Source of the DNA: JAUXIQ01 sp030620925 [NCBI: Nitrospinota bacterium]
GTDB lineage: Bacteria; JAUXIQ01
Direction of reading: 5' to 3'
Assembly (NCBI GenBank): GCA_030620925.1
Contig: JAUXIQ010000007.1
Location: forward strand, 1-17,226
Length of the DNA: 17,226 nucleotides
A program made the translations under genes and the position numbers. Position 1 is the first letter of the stretch. Every line of letters begins with the position of its first letter. Positions 1 to 6,404 of this stretch are shown one piece after another. Under the pieces are notes generated by a model. That model made no database searches and was not told the DNA's origin. It worked only from the letters and a program-made list of their open reading frames with translations.

Positions 1-840
1 GAGCACCAGGAGCAATTCCAGAGGCGCTACGGCCTGGAAGAAGTGGTGGAAGTCTTCGGCTCCACGGAAGGAGGAGCCACTACCATGCGCTTTCCGGAAG
101 ACCCCAGGGGAAGCGTGGGCGCCATGCCGCCGGAGCTGAAGTTACTGAACGAGAAAATGGAAGAATGTCCTCCGGCTGAGCTGGACGAAAACGGGAAACT
201 GCTCAACTACGACGACGCGGTTGGTGAAATTTTAAACGTCGAGGGCGTTGGCAGGTTCGAGGAATACTACAAGAACCCCCAAGCCACGGCCGCCAAGACG
301 GAAGGCAACATGTTCCACACTGGCGACCTGGCCTACTACCGCATGGGGGAAAAGGATGGCGAGCAGGTCCGCTTCATGTATTTCGTTGGCAGGACGGACG
401 ACTGGATAAGGAAAGACGGCGAGAACTTCCTGGCCGACCCCCTGGAGGAGATACTTACCCGCTTCGACGATATCTTCCTCTGCTCCACTTACGGCGTCCC
501 CTGCGCCGACGGCGACGAGCACGTGATGGCGGCGCTGGTCCTAAGAGAAGGCGGTAAGTTCGATCCCAAGAAATTCTACGACTTTCTAGATAACCAGGGC
601 GATATGTCGGACAAATGGATTCCCGATTACGTGCGGGTGATGGAAAACCTGCCCCAGACCGACACAGTGAAAATACTCCGCCGTGTGCTGAAGAAGGATT
701 ACTTCAACCCCGATAAAGTCAGTGACACCATGTACTGGCGCGAAAGGGGGGAGACTACCTTCAAACCCTTCAGTAAAGCCGATTACGAGCGCCTGCGACA
801 GACCTTCGTCGAGGCGGGGAGGGACGACCTGCTTATCTGA
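1..840 (+). CDS. AMP-forming acyl-CoA synthetase, C-terminal part (5' end outside window)
   Basis: Open in frame from base 1, so the start lies upstream; 279 codons are visible. It is the C-terminal half of an ANL-superfamily ligase, which activates a carboxylic acid to acyl-AMP and then to acyl-CoA. Visible motifs in order are FGSTEGG (the A5 region, about codons 19-25), FHTGDLAYY (A7, about codon 105), VGRTDDWIRKDGEN (A8 hinge, about codon 129) and the catalytic-lysine region TDTVKILRR, with Lys at bases 670-672. The EYYKNP-ATxxKT stretch before HTGD is shared with the ligase at 6405-8027, so both probably belong to the same FATP/DitJ-like branch. Substrate cannot be told; a fatty, bile-type or aromatic acid is possible. 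A strong terminator follows 28 bases after the stop, so this is the last gene of its transcript. Confidence 0.93.
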   Translation, partial: EHQEQFQRRYGLEEVVEVFGSTEGGATTMRFPEDPRGSVGAMPPELKLLNEKMEECPPAELDENGKLLNYDDAVGEILNVEGVGRFEEYYKNPQATAAKTEGNMFHTGDLAYYRMGEKDGEQVRFMYFVGRTDDWIRKDGENFLADPLEEILTRFDDIFLCSTYGVPCADGDEHVMAALVLREGGKFDPKKFYDFLDNQGDMSDKWIPDYVRVMENLPQTDTVKILRRVLKKDYFNPDKVSDTMYWRERGETTFKPFSKADYERLRQTFVEAGRDDLLI

Positions 841-867
841 CACCGTTCAAAAAACTGGCGACACCGA

Positions 868-897
868 CGGCCCGGAGCTCCTCCGGGCCGTTTTTTT
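868..897 (+). terminator. Rho-independent terminator of the upstream acyl-CoA synthetase
   Basis: A perfect 10-bp GC-rich stem (868-877 with 881-890) closes a 3-base loop and is followed by seven T residues at 891-897. It lies just after the stop at 840 and reads in the same direction. Confidence 0.93.
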
Positions 898-989
898 GAA
901 TGGATATTTTTTGTAAGGTTGAACCCTGATTGTTTTTGACGAAATCGAAATTGTTTAGAGGTGTTATCTAAATTCGCGACAAAGCCTGC

Positions 990-1060
990 CCTGGAAGGGA
1001 AGCTGTTCCTACATAGCGTGGCGCGGGTTCTTGAATTTTGTAGTAGCGCCTTCCAGGCGC
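990..1060. repeat. Possible REP-like imperfect palindromic element
   Basis: A 9-bp inverted repeat, CCTGGAAGG at 990-998 and CCTTCCAGG at 1049-1057, encloses 50 bases. The right arm is also part of a compact palindrome, GCGCC-TTCCA-GGCGC (1046-1060). The unit sits in the non-coding gap between two 3' ends, a usual place for REP-type elements. Only one copy is in the window, so the repeat status is inference. Confidence 0.25.
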
Positions 1061-1083
1061 GATCCGGAACAAAAGGTTAATGG

Positions 1084-1102
1084 GGGCGGCATCATGCCGC
1101 CC
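1084..1102 (-). terminator. Hairpin behind the SDR gene, possible terminator
   Basis: A perfect 8-bp GC stem (1084-1091 with 1095-1102) has a 3-base loop and lies 7 bases past the SDR stop on the minus strand. The T-rich stretch (ACCTTTTGTT) begins several bases later instead of directly after the stem, so termination may be weak. The hairpin could also only protect the 3' end of the mRNA. Confidence 0.4.
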
Positions 1103-1108
1103 AGAGCT

Positions 1109-1882
1109 TCACAGCATCTTCAACGGCCAGCCGCCGTTGACACCGAGGCAGATGCCGGTGACGTATGACGCCGCCTCGGAAGCGAGAAACACCACCGCCG
1201 CCGCCTGTTCTTCAGGCTCGGCCAGCCTTTTAATGGGAACCCTGCCTTCCATTCTCTCCCTCAGTCCGGGATTGCGCTCCAGCGCACTGATGACCACCGG
1301 TGTGAGCGTTGCACCGGGGGAAACTGCATTGACGGTTACCCCGTGCCGGGCCACCTCAGCCGCGCAATGCCTGGTAAAACCGAGCACGCCCGCCTTGGCG
1401 GCGGAATAAGTTGCCGGCCCCAGGACGCTGACCAGCTCTCCGGCCAGGGAAGCTATGTTTATTATCCTTCCCCATTTTCGCTCTATCATGCCCGGCAGGA
1501 CCGCCCTGGAGCAGAGAAAAGCGCTCTTGAGGCACAGGTCTATGGTGCTTTCGAAGTCCTCGTCGCTGGTGTCCACCACCTTGGCCCCCCGGGGGCCGCC
1601 GGCGTTATTGACAAGGATGTCTATCTTCTCGAATGTACCCAGGGCGCCTTCCATCATCTCCCGGACGCCATCGCTTCGGCTCACGTCGGCATGCACCGCC
1701 GCGGCCCTCCCACCAAGGCCCTCTATTTCTTCAACTACTTTTCCGGCCCCCTCCAGGTTTATGTCGGCTACGACCACTTCCGCGCCTTCGCAGGCCAGCA
1801 TCAGCGCCGAAGCCTTGCCGATGCCGCTGGCAGAGCCGGTGACCACGGCCGTCTTATTTTCAAGGCCGACTTTAAATCTCAT
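1109..1882 (-). CDS. SDR-family NAD(P)-dependent oxidoreductase (FabG-like)
   Basis: A classical short-chain dehydrogenase/reductase of 257 aa, the normal family length. It oxidises a hydroxyl group or reduces a ketone with NAD(P). Visible are the cofactor-binding TGSASGIG (15-22), an Asp at the end of the second strand (VVVADIN, D40) that favours NAD(H) over NADP(H), NNAG (92-95), and the catalytic set S145, Y159 and K163 in ITNIAS-like and YSAAK contexts. The C-terminal GVNGGWPLKML is typical of FabG-like members. I chose the ATG at 1882 over the upstream in-frame ATG at 1945 because AGGAGG sits 7 bases before it and homology begins there. It is transcribed divergently from the aldehyde oxidoreductase gene. 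Substrate is unknown; a 3-hydroxyacyl-CoA, a steroid or an alcohol is possible. Confidence 0.93.
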   Translation of the reverse strand: MRFKVGLENKTAVVTGSASGIGKASALMLACEGAEVVVADINLEGAGKVVEEIEGLGGRAAAVHADVSRSDGVREMMEGALGTFEKIDILVNNAGGPRGAKVVDTSDEDFESTIDLCLKSAFLCSRAVLPGMIERKWGRIINIASLAGELVSVLGPATYSAAKAGVLGFTRHCAAEVARHGVTVNAVSPGATLTPVVISALERNPGLRERMEGRVPIKRLAEPEEQAAAVVFLASEAASYVTGICLGVNGGWPLKML

Positions 1883-1937
1883 TTCATCCTCCTTTCCGTA
1901 AGCCAGAGTCGTCTCAGCCTTCCACCAACCGTGGAGC

Positions 1938-1964
1938 ATTATCACAGATTGGAAATCAAATCAA
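1938..1964 (-). promoter_or_regulatory. Putative promoter of the SDR gene
   Basis: On the minus strand an extended -10 box, TGTGATAAT, has its hexamer at 1938-1943. TTGATT at 1959-1964 is a possible -35 box, but the spacer is only 15 bases. The start codon lies 56 bases downstream. Confidence 0.4.
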
Positions 1965-2089
1965 GGACAGAAGGAGGCCGTGGGCGCCCGGAAAATATGA
2001 ATACGAACTTTTTGTATTGAATAATAGGTTGAGAATGTCGTAAAGTTCAGGATGATTTTTTTCCTTTACAATTTAACGGAGGGTATGAC

Positions 2090-4069
2090 ATGGGAAAAGA
2101 CATCTCCTATGGATACGGGGGAAGCATACTACGCATCGATCTTTCAAATCGTTCCGGCAGCAGAGAGCGGATTACCGATGAGCTGAAAAAACGCTTCCTG
2201 GGCGGGCTGGGGATAAACGATTGGCTCCTGTGGCAGCATTTCCTGAATACCGATATCAACTGCGACCCTCGCAGTGAGGATAACGTCCTGATAGCAGGTC
2301 TTGGTCCCTTCGGCGGCACCGCACTGGGCCTGGGCAGCAAGATGAAATTTACCTTCAAGAGCCCACTCACCAATATGTTCGGCGACTCGGCAGCCGGCGG
2401 CACGCTCGGCCCTAATATGCGCTGGGCGGGCTACGATAACCTGGTGGTGACCGGTAAGGCAGAGAAACCCGTCTATATCTTGATAGACGACAAAAAGGTG
2501 GAAATACGGGATGCGACTCATTTATGGGGAAAAGGGACGGAGGAAACCCAGGAGCATATCTTTGCTGAGATCGGCGATCCTTCGGTGGGCATCGCCTGCA
2601 TCGGCCCCGCCGGGGAAAACCTGGTGGGTTATGCCTGCATAACGGTAACCCATGAACGGGCGGCGGGCCGGACGGGGGGTGGCTGCGTGATGGGCTCCAA
2701 AAACCTTAAGGCGATAGTAGCCCGGGGAACCAGAGGCATACCCGTCTATGATCCGAAGGCGTTTTTACAAATCGCCGCCGAGATGCGCAAATTTATCAAC
2801 GAGCCCGCCCGCAGGGGCTTCAAGAAGGCGGGAACCATAGGGGTTGCCAGGCTGTACAAGGAGATAGGGGATTTAACATACAGAAACGGACTTCTGGACT
2901 CGATGCCCTCAGACAAGCTGGACATGTTAATGCCCGATTGGGTCATTAAAAACCTTAAGCTCTACGACTACTCCTGTTCCCCCGGCTGCAGCGTCGGCTG
3001 CTGCAACATCATCTCCGTTAAAGGGGATGAATCACCCCACGCAGGAAGACTCGCCGGAACCTATTGCGTGGCCCCGGAGCTCTACGCTTTGGGTAAGTTC
3101 GGGGTGGGGTGCGACGTCGGCGACTTCCCGGCCATAACTTATATGAATAATCTGTGCAACAGATACGGGCTGGACGGTCTGGAGGTGAGCAGCATCATCC
3201 CCTGGCTCATGGAGCTGTGGGAAAGAGGGGTGATCACCGAGAAGGAGACCGAGGAGTGGTGCGGCGAGCCGGTCCGCCTCGAGTGGGGGAACGTTGATGC
3301 CATGGAAACGGTAATCCGCTCCATGGGCGAGCAGGACAACGAATTGGGCCGCATCCTGAAGGACGGCATCCTCCCCGCGGCCGAACGCATCATGATGATT
3401 ACCGATAAGCCGACATTACCCTACGCCACCTACGGCAAAGGCGGCATGGCCTATCTCAAGGAGGTTCGTCCGTTCCCATCATGGGCCGCTATGCTGGCTG
3501 TCTCTTCTCGTGGCGCCGACCACCTTAAGGGGCTTAACATGGTGGAGAAGGGGCAGCGGAAGGATATAGCCATGGCCTGGTTCGGCAAGCCTGAGGCCGC
3601 TAAAGCCTACGATCCCGAAATGAAGGGCATGACGCACGCCAGGGCGGAAAACAACGTAGCTGCCATAAATGCGCTGGGTATTTGCGTATTCTTGCCCAGT
3701 TTCGAGCCGTTGAAGATCAGTTTCGATCTGTTCGCCTCCGCTTATCACGCTCTCACCGGTATAGAGCTGACGGGGGATGAACTTTACGGTATAGGGGAGC
3801 GCTGCTCTAATTTGGAAAAAGCTTTCAATTCCCGCCTGGGGCTTACCAGGGAGGACGACAAACTCTGCGAGCGCTACATGAAGGAGCCCGTTACTTCCGG
3901 GCCCGGCAAGGGGATGAAGTGCGAGGACTATTTCGACCACCTGCTGGACCAGTATTACGATTATAAGGGCTGGGACAAGAAGACCTCGCTCCAGACCAGG
4001 AAGAAGTTGGAGGAGTTGGGGTTGTCCGAGGTGGCGGACGTCCTGGAAAAAGATAAAGCTCTGGTCTGA
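2090..4069 (+). CDS. Aldehyde:ferredoxin oxidoreductase, tungsten/molybdopterin enzyme
   Basis: A 659-aa AOR-family protein. Such enzymes oxidise aldehydes to carboxylic acids, passing electrons to ferredoxin, using a bis-pterin tungsten or molybdenum centre and one 4Fe-4S cluster. The start has GGAGGG 6 bases upstream. The N-terminal beta domain carries the family-like GGSILRIDLS and FLGGLGINDWLL. The pterin-binding signature AAGRTGGGCVMGSKNLKAIV spans 191-210, and SRGADHL is at 473-479. Cluster ligands are probably C296, C300, C304 (C305 is adjacent) and C532 in NALGICVF. The first spacing is Cx3C, whereas Pyrococcus AOR has CxxC. The BamB-type benzoyl-CoA reductase subunit is in the same superfamily, but no other Bam subunit is nearby. 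Divergent from an SDR gene and within a region rich in acyl-CoA ligases, it may make acids for CoA activation. No ferredoxin gene is adjacent. Confidence 0.93.
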   Translation: MGKDISYGYGGSILRIDLSNRSGSRERITDELKKRFLGGLGINDWLLWQHFLNTDINCDPRSEDNVLIAGLGPFGGTALGLGSKMKFTFKSPLTNMFGDSAAGGTLGPNMRWAGYDNLVVTGKAEKPVYILIDDKKVEIRDATHLWGKGTEETQEHIFAEIGDPSVGIACIGPAGENLVGYACITVTHERAAGRTGGGCVMGSKNLKAIVARGTRGIPVYDPKAFLQIAAEMRKFINEPARRGFKKAGTIGVARLYKEIGDLTYRNGLLDSMPSDKLDMLMPDWVIKNLKLYDYSCSPGCSVGCCNIISVKGDESPHAGRLAGTYCVAPELYALGKFGVGCDVGDFPAITYMNNLCNRYGLDGLEVSSIIPWLMELWERGVITEKETEEWCGEPVRLEWGNVDAMETVIRSMGEQDNELGRILKDGILPAAERIMMITDKPTLPYATYGKGGMAYLKEVRPFPSWAAMLAVSSRGADHLKGLNMVEKGQRKDIAMAWFGKPEAAKAYDPEMKGMTHARAENNVAAINALGICVFLPSFEPLKISFDLFASAYHALTGIELTGDELYGIGERCSNLEKAFNSRLGLTREDDKLCERYMKEPVTSGPGKGMKCEDYFDHLLDQYYDYKGWDKKTSLQTRKKLEELGLSEVADVLEKDKALV

Positions 4070-4160
4070 AAAGTTTCATTAATGAGGGAACCTTTTTAAA
4101 AAAACCTCCTCGTTGGAAGGGGCTCATATTCCTTCTAAAAACCTTTGATTTCCAGGTCGT

Positions 4161-4637
4161 CTATTTTGTCCCTTCCAAATAGTCCACGGCCATCTGGAGC
4201 CCTTTTTCGGCTATCCTGCGCATGACCTCTTCCCGCTCACCTTCGAACTCGTGGTGCTCGCACCTGTTGCCGTCGGGGGTGCAGAGCGCTATGTAGGCGG
4301 AGCCCAGAGGTTTCGACGAGCGGCCCGGGATGGGCCCGGCGATGCCCGTCTCGGCGATGGTGATATTCGCCCTGGTGCGTTCCTTAACACCTTCCGCCAT
4401 GGCGATAGCGCCCTCTTCACTCACCGACCCCGGCCCGTCCAGCACCTCCGCCGGAACACCCAGCACGTGAATCTTGGTGTTCCGGGTATAGGTCACTGTG
4501 CCTCCCAGATAGTATTTAGAGGCCCCCGGAACGCTCACGATGAGATGGCTCATGAGACCGCCGGTGGTGGACTCTGCCGCCGCTATGTGCCAGCCTCTCT
4601 CTATTAGCAACTGCCCCAATTTTTCTTCGGTTCTCAC
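4161..4637 (-). CDS. CinA C-terminal-type protein, probable nicotinamide-nucleotide amidase (PncC-like)
   Basis: A 158-aa stand-alone CinA-C domain. Characterised members deamidate nicotinamide mononucleotide to nicotinate mononucleotide in pyridine-nucleotide salvage. Landmarks from the N-terminus are AAESTTGG (20-27, usually AESCTGG), VPGASKYYLGGTVTYTRNTK, VSEEGAIAMAEG, ETGIAGP and KPLGSAYIAL, all in family order. The N-terminal CinA/MoaB-like domain is absent, as in E. coli PncC. I chose the GTG at 4637 because AGAGGGGG stands 7 bases before it; an in-frame ATG 14 codons upstream has no ribosome binding site. It follows the MFS gene by 90 bases on the same strand and converges on the AOR gene. 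The Cys-to-Thr change in the first motif is mild and does not by itself suggest loss of function. Confidence 0.9.
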   Translation of the reverse strand: MRTEEKLGQLLIERGWHIAAAESTTGGLMSHLIVSVPGASKYYLGGTVTYTRNTKIHVLGVPAEVLDGPGSVSEEGAIAMAEGVKERTRANITIAETGIAGPIPGRSSKPLGSAYIALCTPDGNRCEHHEFEGEREEVMRRIAEKGLQMAVDYLEGTK

Positions 4638-4727
4638 GGTTATTCCCCCTCTTGAGATGAGATTTATCACACTTGACATGAAACTTATTCTGCGTTATCC
4701 GTATGCCGATTTCCGCCTCCATCTCCA

Positions 4728-6266
4728 TCAGACCAGCTTCTTGCCGGACATAAAAACCGACGGGATAAACGCCAGGGCGAAAGCTACGGTGATTAAAAAG
4801 AAGGAGTCTTGAAAAGCCGATACCAGGGCCTCCTTGCTCACAATGGTGCTCAGCACCATTATCGCCATTCCCTTAGCTTCGTAGCCCATGTGCCCTATGC
4901 TCTGGAAGTAGCGTTGAATCGAGCCCAGCGCCAGCATGGTAGCGTAGGAGGATGGGTCGTGATACTTGGCGGAGGAGACAAAATGTACGAACTGTCTTTT
5001 CTCCAGCATGGTGCCTAAAATGGCGATGCCGAACATACCCCCCAGTGTCAGGTTCAGGCTCAGGATGCCGGAGGCCATGCGCGTCTTTTCCTGGGGCAGG
5101 TTTACCAGTGCGCCCGCCATCATGGGAGGAGCAGAGATGCCCAGGCCTATGCCCCGGAGGAGCATGATCATGGTTACGGCCATGAAGGATACCCGGACGT
5201 CCAACAGGCCAAAAACGTAAGTGAAAAGGGCCCAGATGAAAAGACCCAGGAAGAGAGGTATTTTAATGCTCGAACGGTCCGTCAGCCATCCACCGAAATA
5301 CGTGCAGGGAACGGCGATGGCCGCCCCGGGGATCATGGCGATCCCGGCCTTCATGATGGGATAGTCCAGAATGTTCTGCAAGTAGATGGGAATCAGGAAG
5401 TTTGTGCCGTAGAGACCGATACCCACCAGGAAATTTATTATCAAGGCCGCGGCGAAGTAGCGGTCGCCGGCCAGACGTATTTCTATAAGCGGATCGGGCT
5501 TACGCAGCTCCACTATTAAGAATATCGTGAAAGCCGCGGCAAAAATCATAAGTAGACGTAGTATATAGTCCGACCCCCACCCCTCCGTCTGCCCCTTGCT
5601 GAGGGCGATGAGGAGCGCGCTGACGAAAACGGTCAAAGTGATGAAACCTGCCACATCAAATTTTCCGACGGGCTGCTTCTCTTCCTTGGGGAAAAGGATG
5701 GAGGTCATTATCATGGCCAGTACGGCGGCCGGGACTATGGCATAAAATGCGAGGCGCCAGTTAAGCGATTCTGTGAGGAAGCCTCCCAGGGTGGGTCCGA
5801 TGGCGGAGCCCACGTTTGCGCTCAACATCCACATGGCCACGGCCATGCCGCGTTTATTTTCCGGAAAGATACTGATGAGAATGGCCAAGGACAGGGGGTA
5901 GACGACCCCGCCCCCGATTCCCTGGACGATCCTGAACGCTATCAGAGAGTCTATGTTCCATGACAGCCCGCACAAGACGGCCCCTATAGAGAACAACCCC
6001 AGCGACAGGATGTAGAGGTTCCGGTTGCCTACAACTCTACCCAGCCAGCCCACCATGGGCATCAGGACGGCCTGGGAGAGCATGTATACGGTGATTATCC
6101 ACTTGACCTTGTCCACGCCGGTCCCGAGGGAGGCCATGATCTCCGGGATGACTATGTTGACGATCGTGATATTGAGTATAGAGATGAAAGAGCCTATGAG
6201 AACGGCTATAGTGGGCCAGAGGAGTTCCCGCGTTCTACTTTGTTCTGCAGCTATTTGAACTTCCAT
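4728..6266 (-). CDS. MFS drug/solute exporter, DHA2 (EmrB/QacA) type, 14 transmembrane helices
   Basis: A 512-aa integral membrane protein that probably exports hydrophobic compounds by proton antiport. TM1 is LLWPTIAVLIGSFISILNITIVNIVIPEI (16-43), with the TIVNxxxP signature of this family. The usual Asp before TIVN is Asn here. A motif-A-like loop, GWLGRVVGNRNLY, is at 73-85, and antiporter motif C, VGSAIGPTLGG, is at 152-162. Hydrophobic segments repeat to the C-terminus, and length fits the 14-helix DHA2 group over the 12-helix DHA1 group. No membrane-fusion partner (EmrA) is adjacent, so it may work alone. The ATG at 6266 lacks a clear Shine-Dalgarno sequence. A perfect 9-bp palindrome lies 56-77 bases upstream and suggests repressor control. 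It is downstream of an acyl-CoA synthetase on the same strand, 138 bases away. Confidence 0.92.
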   Translation of the reverse strand: MEVQIAAEQSRTRELLWPTIAVLIGSFISILNITIVNIVIPEIMASLGTGVDKVKWIITVYMLSQAVLMPMVGWLGRVVGNRNLYILSLGLFSIGAVLCGLSWNIDSLIAFRIVQGIGGGVVYPLSLAILISIFPENKRGMAVAMWMLSANVGSAIGPTLGGFLTESLNWRLAFYAIVPAAVLAMIMTSILFPKEEKQPVGKFDVAGFITLTVFVSALLIALSKGQTEGWGSDYILRLLMIFAAAFTIFLIVELRKPDPLIEIRLAGDRYFAAALIINFLVGIGLYGTNFLIPIYLQNILDYPIMKAGIAMIPGAAIAVPCTYFGGWLTDRSSIKIPLFLGLFIWALFTYVFGLLDVRVSFMAVTMIMLLRGIGLGISAPPMMAGALVNLPQEKTRMASGILSLNLTLGGMFGIAILGTMLEKRQFVHFVSSAKYHDPSSYATMLALGSIQRYFQSIGHMGYEAKGMAIMVLSTIVSKEALVSAFQDSFFLITVAFALAFIPSVFMSGKKLV

Positions 6267-6304
6267 ATAGGAGTTTGTCTATTGGTAATGAATGACGCGA
6301 CCCC

Positions 6305-6402
6305 GTGCATCGCGAGACGCCCTATTAACTATAAAGTTAATAGTCGGAGCTTCCCGCAGCGCATATCGTGCATCATGCATCCTGTATCAAGCGCTGTGCA
6401 TC
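6305..6402. repeat. Cluster of TGCATC hexamers between acyl-CoA synthetase and exporter
   Basis: TGCATC occurs four times in 97 bases (6306, 6369, 6376, 6397). Three copies are preceded by G as GTGCATC and one by A. On the minus strand they read GATGCA. Two copies lie inside a region bounded by GCAGCGC and GCGCTG, so an extended hairpin is also possible. They may be regulator sites or a decayed repeat. Confidence 0.3.
6322..6343 (-). promoter_or_regulatory. Operator-like palindrome upstream of the MFS exporter
   Basis: CTATTAACT and AGTTAATAG form a perfect 9-bp inverted repeat around ATAA, 22 bp in all, 56 bases before the exporter start. On the minus strand the centre contains TATAGT, a good -10 hexamer, so a bound repressor would block RNA polymerase. 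The size and symmetry fit a MarR- or TetR-family dimer site. No such regulator is encoded in the window. It is AT-rich and has no T-run, so it is unlikely to be a terminator. Confidence 0.5.
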
Positions 6403-6404
6403 GT

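Noticed and set aside
1343-2020. 225-aa plus-strand open frame over the SDR gene
   Set aside because: The SDR gene on the other strand has a complete motif set and a strong ribosome binding site; this frame has neither.
3479-3940. 153-aa minus-strand frame within the aldehyde oxidoreductase
   Set aside because: Antisense of conserved AOR coding sequence, with no ribosome binding site or recognisable domain.
2090-4069. BamB subunit of class II benzoyl-CoA reductase
   Set aside because: Same superfamily, but no BamC-I-like genes adjoin it. A general aldehyde ferredoxin oxidoreductase call is safer.
4070-4160. Possible bidirectional terminator between AOR and CinA-like genes
   Set aside because: A and T runs are present, but only 5-bp imperfect stems can be drawn, so no terminator is called.
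4673-4701. Consensus TTGACA with TATCCG 17 bases downstream on the plus strand
   Set aside because: It runs through the 5' end of the CinA-like gene region towards the 3' end of the MFS gene on the opposite strand. The -10 box is poor and no plus-strand gene follows.
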